From Companilactobacillus heilongjiangensis (lineage in GTDB: Bacteria > Bacillota > Bacilli > Lactobacillales > Lactobacillaceae): a stretch of 64,000 nt of DNA. Shown one piece after another: positions 26,264-35,148 of this stretch. Location: the NCBI RefSeq assembly GCF_000831645.3, contig NZ_CP012559.1, positions 1,860,001-1,924,000 on the forward strand. The letters run 5' to 3'. Made by a program: the position numbers and the translations under genes. Within the stretch, counting starts at the first letter, position 1. Each line of letters begins with the position of its first letter. Under the pieces are notes generated by a model, which was not told the DNA's origin, did not search any database, and worked only from the letters and a program-made list of their open reading frames with translations.

Positions 26264-28723
26264 ATGAAATTAATTAAGAGAGAATTTTTAGCTGTGACAT
26301 TAGTAGCTATCTCTATTCTTGGTTTATTCATTGCCCTAATGCTTCTACTATCCCCCGGTACGCAAACTGTTCAAGCTGCTACGACCTCACCGCCAACTAC
26401 AACTACAACAACTTCTTCGCCGCCAAAGACAGTAACCCAAGCAGCAACTATTACACCCACTCCCAAAGCTGAATTAACCGTAAATGGGCTAACCAGTGCG
26501 GATGCAGTGATTACTGATATGGCAGGCAATCCTATTAAACCAAACGATCATTTATACGCCTGGTCAAATTTCAACATTAAATATAATTGGAGTATTCCAG
26601 ACGGTGTTCCAATTGATGCTGGTGATACAGTTACATTTGAATTACCTGATGGCATCGCTACACCTGGTGATCTGACATTTCCTATTTACGACTCTAATGG
26701 CGTTGAAATTGGTACTGCCACACTCAAGGCTGGCGCCACATCTGGTACGATAACTTTCAACAGTGCTCTTGAAGAAACTACTGCTAACCGTAACGGTACT
26801 TTATCACTAGTCGCCAAAGGTACTAATACTGGTGATGATAATGAAGGTACTAACTGGATGTTTAACAAAAACGGTTGGATTGCAGGTTATGGTGCCAAAA
26901 CAAATCCTAACGAATTGACTTGGAACATTGCTTTCAATCCAAACGAACACAAACTGACAAACGTCGTCATTACCGACACACTTGGTCCCGGACAAGAATA
27001 TATCCCCGGTTCACTATCAGCTGTCGGTGGATCATTTGGTCCTAACGGCTTCGTCAGTGGTGGATTCCAACTTTACCCAGATGTAAAAGTCGAAGGGAAT
27101 CAAGTTATTATTACATTCCCTGGTGAAGTAAGTTCTGCCGTCGATATTTACTATCGTACAAAAGTAACTAACACCAATCCTAATGGTCCAACAACTTGGA
27201 CTAACCACGCTACCATGGGTTCCAGCGAAGGCAATTACTCCGTTGACTCATCAACTTCTTGGGGTGGTTCTGGTACCGGTGGTGGTGAACAAAAAGATGG
27301 TTCTATCACAATCACTAAAACCGATGCCCAAACTAACCAAGCTCTAGCCGGCGCATCATATGAGTTAAAAGATGCCCGTGGTCGAGTTATCGTTTCTGAT
27401 GCGACAACTGGCCCAGATGGTAAAGTTGTTATCAGTAATTTACCTTACGGTACTTACACTTTGCTAGAAGTCAAAGCTCCTGATGGTTACAAGTTGAATG
27501 CTAAAACACATACCTTTACCATTCCAACCAACGACTCCATCAATTTGATGGCTAATGACAAAGATGATGCTTTACCCGGTGGCGTAATTTTAAAGAAACT
27601 CGACCCTGATTCCAAAGACACGATTGCCGGAGCAGTTTTTGATTTGCTCGACAAGAATGGCAATATAATCAAACAAGGTATGGTAACTGATGGTAATGGT
27701 GAAATTGCCGTCGATGACCTACCCGCTGGTGAATATTCATTCGTTGAAACTCAACCTGCGGCTGGATATGAACTAAACACAACTCCAATCGAATTTACTG
27801 TTGTTGCCGGTCAAACAACTCCAGTCGAATTGGAGAAATTCAATGTTTCAACAACCGTCGTTTCTAACACAGGTACCGTTGTTTTAACAAAAGTTGACGC
27901 TACATTAGACAAACTCTTGCCCGGTGCAGTCTTCGATCTATTAGATAGCAATGGTCAAGTTCTCCAAAGCGGTCTAACTACTAACGCTGAAGGTCAAATT
28001 GTTATTTCTAACCTTGAAGCCGGCGACTATTCATTCGTTGAAACCGCTGCTCCAGATGGTTATGAACTCAATGAGACACCTATTGCATTCACCGTTACAA
28101 AAGACATGACCAATACTTTGGAAGCTAAAGATAAGGAAATCGAAAGTCCTGATATCGATCATCCAGGAGAACCCGAGAATCCTGAAGAACCTGAACCCCC
28201 TGTCGTTAACCCCGAAGAACCTGGCAATCCTAGTGAACCTGAACCTCCTACTACCAACCCTGAAGAGCCTGGTAAACCTGGAGAACCAAAGCCTCCTGTT
28301 ACTAACCCTGAAGAGCCCGGTAAGCCTGGAGAACCAAAGCCTCCTATTACCAACCCTGAAGAACCTGGTAAACCTGGAGAACCTAAACCTCCTGTTACCA
28401 CTCCCGAAGAGCCCGGTAAACCAGAAGTTCCAGAAATCCCTGGCGTAACAACACCTCCTGTTTATCCAGAAGTACCTGTTACACCTGAAGTTCCCGGCAA
28501 CGAAAATGACGAAGGTCAGGTAACTCTTCCTGGTACACCAGGTACAACTCCTGCACCAAGTCCAAGCGTCACCTATCCTTCAACCGGTAGCAATACCGGA
28601 TCAGGCTATGGCAAGAACAAGTTCCCACAGACTGGTAATGAAAATAGTCTATTAATGATTATGGCTGGCTTCTTTATCGCTTTGTTTGTTCTACTAAAGC
28701 ATCTGATTAAGAAATTGAATTAG
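26264..28723 (+). CDS. LPXTG-type cell-wall adhesin with SpaA/Cna-B repeats
   Basis: 819 residues. A signal peptide (about 1-38, ending QTVQAA) and a Thr/Pro linker come first, then a collagen-adhesin-like N-terminal domain (about 65-330). Three SpaA/Cna-B modules follow (starting GSITITKTDAQT, GVILKKLDPDS and GTVVLTKVDAT), each with an ALAGA/TIAGAVF/LLPGAVF core. A proline-rich stalk of 14-15-residue repeats (NPEEPGKPGEPKPP) spans about 640-740, then the sorting signal FPQTG, a hydrophobic stretch and a KKLN tail. It would be anchored by sortase; the sorting motif begins with F instead of L. The Cna-B modules may form isopeptide bonds. Confidence 0.93.
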   Translation: MKLIKREFLAVTLVAISILGLFIALMLLLSPGTQTVQAATTSPPTTTTTTSSPPKTVTQAATITPTPKAELTVNGLTSADAVITDMAGNPIKPNDHLYAWSNFNIKYNWSIPDGVPIDAGDTVTFELPDGIATPGDLTFPIYDSNGVEIGTATLKAGATSGTITFNSALEETTANRNGTLSLVAKGTNTGDDNEGTNWMFNKNGWIAGYGAKTNPNELTWNIAFNPNEHKLTNVVITDTLGPGQEYIPGSLSAVGGSFGPNGFVSGGFQLYPDVKVEGNQVIITFPGEVSSAVDIYYRTKVTNTNPNGPTTWTNHATMGSSEGNYSVDSSTSWGGSGTGGGEQKDGSITITKTDAQTNQALAGASYELKDARGRVIVSDATTGPDGKVVISNLPYGTYTLLEVKAPDGYKLNAKTHTFTIPTNDSINLMANDKDDALPGGVILKKLDPDSKDTIAGAVFDLLDKNGNIIKQGMVTDGNGEIAVDDLPAGEYSFVETQPAAGYELNTTPIEFTVVAGQTTPVELEKFNVSTTVVSNTGTVVLTKVDATLDKLLPGAVFDLLDSNGQVLQSGLTTNAEGQIVISNLEAGDYSFVETAAPDGYELNETPIAFTVTKDMTNTLEAKDKEIESPDIDHPGEPENPEEPEPPVVNPEEPGNPSEPEPPTTNPEEPGKPGEPKPPVTNPEEPGKPGEPKPPITNPEEPGKPGEPKPPVTTPEEPGKPEVPEIPGVTTPPVYPEVPVTPEVPGNENDEGQVTLPGTPGTTPAPSPSVTYPSTGSNTGSGYGKNKFPQTGNENSLLMIMAGFFIALFVLLKHLIKKLN

Positions 28724-28724
28724 G

Positions 28725-28764
28725 AAAATCCTCTGATAAATTTTAATTATCAGGGGATTTTTTG
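28725..28764 (+). terminator. Adhesin gene terminator
   Basis: AAAATCC and CTGATAA arms pair with TTATCAG and GGATTTTTT. Confidence 0.88.
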
Positions 28765-28770
28765 TTTCTT

Positions 28771-28952
28771 GCCGTCTCCAGAGCTGAGCATTATTCATAC
28801 TGCAATGCGGAACGGCCCGAGCCAAAGTGCGGTCTCGAACCTCGGTTGAAGCCTTTCCAAAGTTCGGAAAGGCTTCAACTCGCCCGGTGGTGTAACGGCT
28901 AAAGCCGTAACGCCACTTTCATTGCAGATGAATAATGCTCAGCTCTTCCGAC
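28771..28952 (+). repeat. Cloverleaf repeat copy 6 (R6)
   Basis: The outer arms pair through GAGCTGAGCATTATTCAT. Hairpin b is GAAGCCTTTCC/GGAAAGGCTTC (perfect), c is GTAACGGCT/AGCCGTAAC, and a is CGAG/CTCG with the left arm diverged. Convergent with R7 across about 245 bp. Confidence 0.9.
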
Positions 28953-29195
28953 TAATTTTTTTTCTGACGTTTGGGTATCCTGATTATTTGAATAAAATAT
29001 CGCTCAAATCGACAATACCAGTTCCATTCATTTTATATTGAATAACTATATCGGGAAAAGCAGCATAGGTAACTAGCTATATATCACGCAAGGTCCTCCT
29101 AAGCAAAAATCTATTACAAATATTCTTTCTTCATTCAAGATGACTTATCTCAAGCCAATCTGAATACTTTTATATTCAATTAATAACGCTTATCT

Positions 29196-29388
29196 AGTCG
29201 GAAGAGCTGGAAAATATTTGTGTGCCGTGGTAGTGATATAAGTACGAGAGGTACTCTCGTACTTATATCACCGGGCGAGTTTGGAGCCTTACCGGTCTAT
29301 GGTAAGGCTTCAAACCGAGGTTCGAGACCGAACTTTGGCTCGGACCGGTCCGCACAGCTTGAGAATATTTTCCAGCTCTTCCGACGGC
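29196..29388 (-). repeat. Cloverleaf repeat copy 7 (R7)
   Basis: The outer arms pair perfectly for 22 bp (GTCGGAAGAGCTGGAAAATA). Hairpin c is an alternative, longer form built on GTGATATAAGTACGAGAG and its complement. Hairpins b and a are of the usual type. It extends to GACGGCATATTTAACC, shared with R9. Confidence 0.9.
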
Positions 29389-29412
29389 ATATTTAACCAA
29401 AAAATGGACAAA

Positions 29413-29454
29413 TAAAAAAGCATGGTAACCATTTGCGGATTACCATACTGTTTT
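29413..29454 (-). terminator. Terminator of the small SLAP-like gene
   Basis: A TATGGTAA / TTACCATG stem with inner CC/GG, followed by a T run on the minus strand. Confidence 0.8.
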
Positions 29455-29893
29455 AAAGCCAGCTGCTATCGTTTAACTGAACCAACTTAGCTTTTGAAGA
29501 TGCTTTATAATACGTGCTTTGAGTAAATGCGTCTTCATTGCCGATTGTGCAGACCGTTCCTTGTGTTAAATGTTCGGAAACTTTTTCACCTTTGAGATTG
29601 TATAAATCTGCCTTTTTAACTGTAACTTCTAGGCGAAAATCGTTGGGAGTGTCTGTCTCAATCATGCTTGAATCAGTTTGATCATCTTTGTTCAAAATTT
29701 GAACATCGCTAGCTTTAACTAATCGATCTTTAGATACACGATAATAGAATCCATCGGCTTTTAGATTCTTTGTCGTTGTGGTCGTGGCTGCTTGAGCAAT
29801 ACCATTACCGGTGGTAAGAGCAGGAATACTTGCGACACCCGAACCTAATGCTACTAATGATGCGAACAAAAGACTCTTTTGAAGTAATTTCAT
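29453..29893 (-). CDS. Small secreted SLAP-like protein
   Basis: 146 residues. A signal peptide (KSLLFASLVALGSGVASIP, cleavage likely after IAQAA) precedes a mature part of about 110 residues. That part contains two copies of the wall-binding pattern seen in lactobacillar S-layer-type (SLAP) domains: ADGFYYRVSKDRLVKASDV near the start and STYYKASSKAKLVQL near the end. No catalytic domain is present. It is probably a wall-associated accessory protein; related modules occur in the autolysin and the BspA-like protein in this window. SD AAGGAGATAATA precedes the ATG. Confidence 0.72.
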   Translation of the reverse strand: MKLLQKSLLFASLVALGSGVASIPALTTGNGIAQAATTTTTKNLKADGFYYRVSKDRLVKASDVQILNKDDQTDSSMIETDTPNDFRLEVTVKKADLYNLKGEKVSEHLTQGTVCTIGNEDAFTQSTYYKASSKAKLVQLNDSSWL

Positions 29894-30037
29894 GTGTGTA
29901 TTATCTCCTTAGATGTCTGTGTCAGTAAATGATTTTATTTTCTGATAACTAGAATTTATTAATATCCTGTTATCAAAAAATATCATAACTTATTAGAATT
30001 CTAAAGTCGTGTATGTTGTGTAGCCATTATGTATGCT

Positions 30038-30213
30038 GCCGTTTCCAGAGCTGAGAGTATTCATCTGCTGCGGGGAACGGTCCGAGCCAAAGTACGGTCT
30101 CGAACCTCGGTTGAAGCCTCGCAAAACCGGCGAGTCTCCAACACGCCCGGTGGTGTAATGGCTAAAGCCATAACGCCACTTTCGCTGCTGATGAATACTC
30201 TCAGCTCTTCCAA
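30038..30213 (+). repeat. Cloverleaf repeat copy 8 (R8)
   Basis: The outer arms pair through AGAGCTGAGAGTATTCATC. Hairpin b is GCCTCGC/GCGAGTC (compare CCTTACC/GGTAAGT in R1), c is GTAATGGCT/AGCCATAAC. Convergent with R9 across about 215 bp. Confidence 0.9.
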
Positions 30214-30427
30214 TTAATTTATTTCTTTAATAAGTAATCTAATGAATTATGGCAATAGTCATACCCAAGTATTTTTTAATATTTTAAAATACCTAAGGAC
30301 ATCTAATCCAATAACCATATTGAACACAAGGTACCAGTTGAGAATCTGATGCAAACATTACATCGTTTAAATAATCCGAATGTTAATACTTTTGTATACT
30401 TCCACATTCAATTAACACCAATTAATT

Positions 30428-30621
30428 AGTCGGAAGAGCTGGGAAATATTTGTGTGCCGTGGTAGTGGTATAAGTACGGGAGGAACCTCCCGTACTTATA
30501 CCACCGGGCGTGTTTGGAGACTTGACGAACTATGTCAAGGCTTCAAACCGAGGTTCGAGACCGCACTCTGGCTCGGACCGTTCCGCACAGCTTGAGAATA
30601 TTTCCCAGCTCTGGAGACGGC
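30428..30621 (-). repeat. Cloverleaf repeat copy 9 (R9)
   Basis: The outer arms pair through AGAGCTGGGAAATATT. Hairpin c is GGTATAAGTACGGGAGG and its complement. It differs from R7 and R18 by compensated base-pair changes. Closest relative in the window is R7. Confidence 0.9.
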
Positions 30622-30743
30622 ATACTTAACCAACACTAAATATTTAAATTAATTTAATAATAAATGACTATTTATATCTATCGGCTTTTGAAATTGAAAT
30701 CGGTTACTAAATAGGGTAACTTATATACCAAAGGAGATTCATA

Positions 30744-31688
30744 ATGTCTCAAGAAGAAAGCACTTCATTACTAGTAGATTTGGCTCAAGACTATTATTTA
30801 AACCATTTAAACTTGGGTGACATTTCGAAAAAATACGACATTAGTCGTTATAAAATATCAAAATATTTGTCCGAAGCAATCGACAAAAAAATAGTTACTA
30901 TAAATATTAGTTCGCCCTTTTCCCGAAGTTCTGACTTAGAAAGTAAACTCCGGATGAATTTTCCACATCATAATTTCTACATCTTGAAGAATACTGAAGA
31001 TATTGCACACCAAAATGATCGATTTTATTCCTTCGCTGCTAAGTATCTACAAGATTTGATTGATGGCAAAAAAACTATCGGTTTGACTTGGGGCGACACA
31101 ATTTATCACGTGATTGATTCGTTTCAAACTACTGCGCGGGATAATGCTGTTTTCACACAATTCATTGGCGAAAATGGCAAACAAAACTCCTTAGCTGGAG
31201 CAATGCCAATGGTTCAAAAAGCTGCCACAAGTTACAACGGCAAGTACTACACTATCGATGCCCCACTCTACATCCTCAATCCAAACGTCAGAAACTTGTT
31301 AGCTCAAGAACCTGCCATTCAACCAACGCTGACCACCGCCGAAGGGTTAAATCTGATTTTCACCAGTGTTGGTACCTTGGATTCCGTCAATAGTATCGGA
31401 TCATGGAAGAAGAGCCGCGAGATTCTCTTTCCAAACGTTAATCCTGAGAAAGTCGCTGCAATGATATATGGCCGCCCAATCGACAAATCGGGCAAATTAT
31501 TAGTTAACGAGAAAGATGATAAAGTCTTTGGTCTCAGTCTCAAGCAGATTTTGAAAGTTCCTGTGCGTGTAACAATCGTCAATGACAAATTCAAATCATC
31601 GGCATTATGCGCAACGTTGAGAGGTAATTATTTCACTGACGTTATCTTGAATGAACCAACTGCCAATAAATTATTAGCTGAATTATAA
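30744..31688 (+). CDS. SorC/DeoR-type sugar-binding transcriptional regulator
   Basis: 314 residues. The N-terminal HTH lies around residues 24-45 (LGDISKKYDISRYKISKYL). A C-terminal SorC-type sugar-binding domain follows from about residue 60 (LTWGDTIYHVI and a late VRVTIVNDKFKSSALCATLRG segment). Such regulators respond to phosphorylated sugars. No sugar operon adjoins it (the next gene is convergent brnQ), so its target lies elsewhere. ATG follows AAAGGAGATTCATA. Confidence 0.85.
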   Translation: MSQEESTSLLVDLAQDYYLNHLNLGDISKKYDISRYKISKYLSEAIDKKIVTINISSPFSRSSDLESKLRMNFPHHNFYILKNTEDIAHQNDRFYSFAAKYLQDLIDGKKTIGLTWGDTIYHVIDSFQTTARDNAVFTQFIGENGKQNSLAGAMPMVQKAATSYNGKYYTIDAPLYILNPNVRNLLAQEPAIQPTLTTAEGLNLIFTSVGTLDSVNSIGSWKKSREILFPNVNPEKVAAMIYGRPIDKSGKLLVNEKDDKVFGLSLKQILKVPVRVTIVNDKFKSSALCATLRGNYFTDVILNEPTANKLLAEL

Positions 31689-31692
31689 ACCA

Positions 31693-31736
31693 AAAAGAGA
31701 GTCAATAATCTATCCAAGATTACTGACTCTCTTTAT
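31693..31736. terminator. Bidirectional terminator
   Basis: An AAAGAGAGTCA and TAATCT stem pairs with AGATTA and TGACTCTCTTT between the convergent SorC-type gene and brnQ. Confidence 0.92.
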
Positions 31737-31737
31737 T

Positions 31738-33090
31738 TTATTCAGTCTCTAAATTTCTATTTCGATAAACTCGACTAACTATATAACCAACAACTAAGCC
31801 AATTAAAGCAGGAACCACCCAACCGAGACTCATTTCAGCCAACGGCAAGTAACTATTCCAAACTAAAATTTGATGGACAAATCCATTGGCTCTTAAAGCT
31901 TTTGGCAATGCTTCGATTCCGGCAAACAATGCTGGAATAATTGTGAACAACGTTGTAATCCCGAAAATCCACTTTGAATCACCTAATAATGGTGTCAAAA
32001 CAGCAACGATAATCAAAACCATGGCCAGTGGATAAAGGAACATCAAAACTGGTGTTGAATAGTTGATCAGACGCGTCAAACCAATATTTGCCACTAAAAA
32101 TGACACTGTCCCGGCCACTATCAAAACAACTTGGTAGTTAAACTTAGGAAACATTTCTTTAGCAGTTTCACCGACAGACGACGTCAAACCGATGGAAGTT
32201 TTCAAGCAAGCGATAATTGCAATCAACGCCAACAGAATACTTCCAAATGATCCGAAGTAATAGTTGAAAACCTGTGCTAAAGTCACCCCACCATTAGTTG
32301 CCAGTGGAAGTTTATTAACACTCATCGTTCCAATCAAAGCCAAGAAAGCATAAATGATTCCCATTAAAATTACGCAAATAAACCCAGAACGAATGGTATC
32401 TTTGGCAATCTGACCCGGATGCGTTACACCCAATGACTTAATCGTATCAATGACGACCACCCCAAATGCCAATGATGCCAACGCATCCATCGTATTATAA
32501 CCTTCAGTAAATCCAGCTAAAACCGGACTCTTGGCATATTGCCCTTGAGGGATAGCGTTCAAGCCACCCATAGGTTTAATAACGGCAGTCACAACCAATA
32601 TCCCCAATAAAACTAGAAATATCGGTGTCAGCCATTTACCAACATAGACCATCAATTTACTTGGCTTTCTCGCCAACCACAGTGTAACGATGAAAAAGAC
32701 AGCCGAGAATATCAGCAAACTGACACCTTGTTTAGACTTATCCACAAACGGTGCTAATCCCAGTTGAAAAGATATTGTTGCCAACCGTGGAATCGCAAAT
32801 AATGGTCCCATGGTCAAATACAGCAGAATTGTAAAAATGTAAGCAAACGGCCGATTCACTTTACCCGCGAGATCAAAGACACTGTTACTGCCAGTCATAC
32901 CCATACTTGCAACTCCAAGCAAAGGCAATCCGACACCAGTTATCAACAACCCAATAATGGCATAAATAACATTGCTACCAGCCTGTTGTCCTAGAAAGAC
33001 CGGGAAAATTAAGTTCCCTGCGCCAAAAAACAAGCCGAATAACATAGATCCGATAAAAAATAGATTTCTCCAAGTTAATTTTTCATTCAT
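31738..33090 (-). CDS. brnQ: Branched-chain amino acid transporter (LIVCS family)
   Basis: 450 residues with about 12 membrane segments. The N terminus holds the family signature FGLFFGAGNLIFPVFLGQQAG. It is a sodium- or proton-coupled carrier for leucine, isoleucine and valine, for which lactobacilli are commonly auxotrophic. ATG 33090 is chosen over an in-frame GTG three codons upstream; the SD (AGAGAG) is weak for both. Single-gene unit. Confidence 0.94.
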   Translation of the reverse strand: MNEKLTWRNLFFIGSMLFGLFFGAGNLIFPVFLGQQAGSNVIYAIIGLLITGVGLPLLGVASMGMTGSNSVFDLAGKVNRPFAYIFTILLYLTMGPLFAIPRLATISFQLGLAPFVDKSKQGVSLLIFSAVFFIVTLWLARKPSKLMVYVGKWLTPIFLVLLGILVVTAVIKPMGGLNAIPQGQYAKSPVLAGFTEGYNTMDALASLAFGVVVIDTIKSLGVTHPGQIAKDTIRSGFICVILMGIIYAFLALIGTMSVNKLPLATNGGVTLAQVFNYYFGSFGSILLALIAIIACLKTSIGLTSSVGETAKEMFPKFNYQVVLIVAGTVSFLVANIGLTRLINYSTPVLMFLYPLAMVLIIVAVLTPLLGDSKWIFGITTLFTIIPALFAGIEALPKALRANGFVHQILVWNSYLPLAEMSLGWVVPALIGLVVGYIVSRVYRNRNLETE

Positions 33091-33181
33091 TAATTTCACT
33101 CTCTTACATAAAAGTCCATCTAAATATAATAATCGAGTCTGGCCGTTAGGACAACTGTTTTATCAAAATATAACCTTTAAT

Positions 33182-33364
33182 GCCGCCTCAGGCCGTCAGT
33201 AATGCAGTCCCGCTATGAGGACCGGTTCGAGCCATAGTGCGGTCTCGAGCCTCGCTTTTGAGCCTTGCAAGTTCGGCAAGTCTCAAAAGTCGTCCTGTGG
33301 AGTAAGCGCTGAAGCGCTAACTCCACTTTCACAGCGGTCTGCATTACTGACGACCTGAGGCTAG
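33182..33364 (+). repeat. Cloverleaf repeat copy 10 (R10)
   Basis: The outer arms pair through CGTCAGTAATGCAG, extended by CCTCAGG/CCTGAGG. Hairpin c is GTGGAGTAAGCGCT/AGCGCTAACTCCAC, b is CTTTTGAG/CTCAAAAG with inner CTTGC/GCAAG, a is GGTTCGAG/CTCGAGCC. Convergent with R11 across about 155 bp. Confidence 0.9.
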
Positions 33365-33517
33365 GTTATTTTAATACACAATTGTTCACTTATTTTTAAT
33401 ATATTTGATTCTTCATTGGATTTTCTGACTGCTGAAGTATCCACAATATCAGCCAAGCCACGAACACAGATTCAATCTGCTAAATATATCCAATACCAAC
33501 CAATCAACTAAAAACTT

Positions 33518-33693
33518 AGCCGGAGGGGACGAGTGATGAAGACCTGCTGTGCAAGTGTTGTTATGGCTTTAGCCATTACAACACCGACGTATTCTGAAAT
33601 TCGAGTGGTTTTCTCGAAGTTCAGAATCGAGGCGCGAGACCTTGGCTCGAACCGGTCGCATAGCGGGCTTCATCACTCGTCCCCTCCGGCGGC
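33518..33693 (-). repeat. Cloverleaf repeat copy 11 (R11)
   Basis: The outer arms pair through GGGGACGAGTGATGAAG. Hairpin c is GTGTTGTTATGGCT/AGCCATTACAACAC, where both sides changed together relative to other copies. Hairpin b is ATTCTGAA/TTCAGAAT, again a compensated change from ATTTTGAA/TTCAAAAT. Confidence 0.92.
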
Positions 33694-33696
33694 AAA

Positions 33697-33726
33697 CAAA
33701 AAAGACATCCTCAAGAAGAGAATGCC
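33697..33726 (-). terminator. Autolysin terminator
   Basis: Minus-strand GGCATTCTC pairs (with two G-U pairs) with GAGGATGTC, followed by six T; it starts 4 bp from R11. Confidence 0.7.
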
Positions 33727-33746
33727 CTAGTATTGCCAAAATATAT

Positions 33747-34742
33747 TTAGGCTTTGTATGTATCTTCAACCCATTCATTTGTAGCAACACGGTAATATGT
33801 GTGACCGTTATATGTCTTTGTTTGATCAGTATACCAAGGTGTTCTGTTTGCTAAACCACGGTTTGTAACAGTTGTTGGTGTGCCATTGCTATCAAATGCA
33901 AAAAGCTTTACGAAATTGCCGTTTGGATTGTTAACAGTGATAACACTACTTTGAGCACTACCGTTTGTTTCAGCGTTGCCATCATATTGAGTCAAGTTGT
34001 ATGTTTGAATCAAGTTGTTCAATGATGAAGCATAGTTAGGTGCTGTAGCATATCTACCTTGTAACCAGGCAGTAGCATCCTTATATGACTTAGTATTTTC
34101 TTTCCATGTACCACTGTAATAACTTGAGTTCCATGCAACACCGTTGCGCAACTTGTTTCCGTTGTCAGCGAATGATTCATAGTAACTTGGGTACTTTCTA
34201 AAGTTGGCGTTAATTGTATACCAACCTTGTGATGCGCTCCATTCAGAAGTTGGCATTGTTACAAAGGCGCCGTTATAGTCACCCTTGATACCAAATAAGT
34301 TATGACCTTGTGTAGCTAAAGTTGAAGTACCCCAGCCACTTTCAAGGATAGCTTGTGCCAACATTACTGAAGTATAAAGGCCGTATTGTGAGGCAGCCTT
34401 TTGAGCCATAGGAACAGCTGAGCTCAAGAATGCTTGTTGTTGTGCAGTTGTTGCACCTGTAGCAGCTTGGATAACTGCTGTGGTATTTAGTGCGTTATTA
34501 AGTGATTCACTGGCAGCTTGAACAGTAGCAGAAGTAGCGACTGTTGTATCTGCTTTCTTTTCTGAACCGGCAATGACATTTGAACTATTATCTTGTGATT
34601 TATTATTTACTTGTTCGGTACTTGTTTGTGCTGCAGAAGAGTCTGCAGTATCTGTTGTTGCAGCTGACACGATTGAAGGTGTCGCAGTTGCAGCTAATGT
34701 GCCAAGTACTAATGCACTAGTTAGTAGATTTTTTTTAGACAT
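33747..34742 (-). CDS. GH73 N-acetylglucosaminidase (autolysin) with SLAP-like C-terminal module
   Basis: 331 residues. A signal peptide (ending IVSAA), then a Ser/Thr-rich linker (about 28-95). The glucosaminidase domain (about 100-250) has the catalytic Glu in AQAILESGWGTS and the family features HNLFGIKG and FRKYPSYYESFADN. The C-terminal wall-binding module (about 265-331) ends NGHTYYRVATNEWVED. It hydrolyses peptidoglycan, probably in cell separation or turnover. A WalR-like box lies upstream. SD AAGGGGAAACCATTCT. Confidence 0.9.
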   Translation of the reverse strand: MSKKNLLTSALVLGTLAATATPSIVSAATTDTADSSAAQTSTEQVNNKSQDNSSNVIAGSEKKADTTVATSATVQAASESLNNALNTTAVIQAATGATTAQQQAFLSSAVPMAQKAASQYGLYTSVMLAQAILESGWGTSTLATQGHNLFGIKGDYNGAFVTMPTSEWSASQGWYTINANFRKYPSYYESFADNGNKLRNGVAWNSSYYSGTWKENTKSYKDATAWLQGRYATAPNYASSLNNLIQTYNLTQYDGNAETNGSAQSSVITVNNPNGNFVKLFAFDSNGTPTTVTNRGLANRTPWYTDQTKTYNGHTYYRVATNEWVEDTYKA

Positions 34743-35122
34743 AGAATGGTTTCCCCTTAATAAATAATCTAGTTATAGACTACTATTTAAAAAAAGTAGT
34801 TTCAACAAAACCTGGATTTTGTAACAAGAATTAAACATTCGAAAATAAATTGTAATTTTTTGCCACTTGACTTTAAGAATTCCTTAAGAATCTAAAGATT
34901 TCTTATAGTGAGTTACGAAAATTTAGCGAGATTTAGCCAATTTTCCAGCAATAATCACAAAAATTTTTTAATGCTTACAAATAAAATAATCGGTAGTTGG
35001 AATTATATTGTTATATTATTTGAGAAAACTCCCCTTATAGCACGCCATCTAGGCCTTATTGAACGTATTTGTCGCCTCCTTTTATTTTGTGAGTTTTTAC
35101 ACTACCACTAAAATTTTACAAT
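34743..35122. other. Promoter region of the autolysin and gene-free stretch
   Basis: On the minus strand a TATAAC -10-like box (34772-34777) lies near an ACTACT/AGTAGT hairpin. TGTTTA, five bases, TGTTAC (34820-34837) is one base away from a WalR (YycF) box. CTTTAAGAATTCCTTAAG (near 34870) is a near-palindrome. Beyond these, 34890-35122 shows no ORF or structure that I can support. Confidence 0.4.
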
Positions 35123-35147
35123 AAAAAAAACCGCCATTCAGCGATTT
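35123..35147 (-). terminator. prfC terminator
   Basis: Minus strand: AAATCGC, loop TGAATG, GCGGTTT, then a T run, directly after the stop codon. Confidence 0.75.
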
Positions 35148-35148
35148 C

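Noticed and set aside
28159-28401. Collagen-like Gly-Pro-Ser open frame on the minus strand
   Set aside because: Antisense image of the proline-rich stalk repeats of the LPXTG adhesin; no SD or promoter.
28771-30621. CRISPR array
   Set aside because: The repeats are 150-195 bp, inverted and irregularly spaced, with no short direct repeats or unique spacers of constant size.
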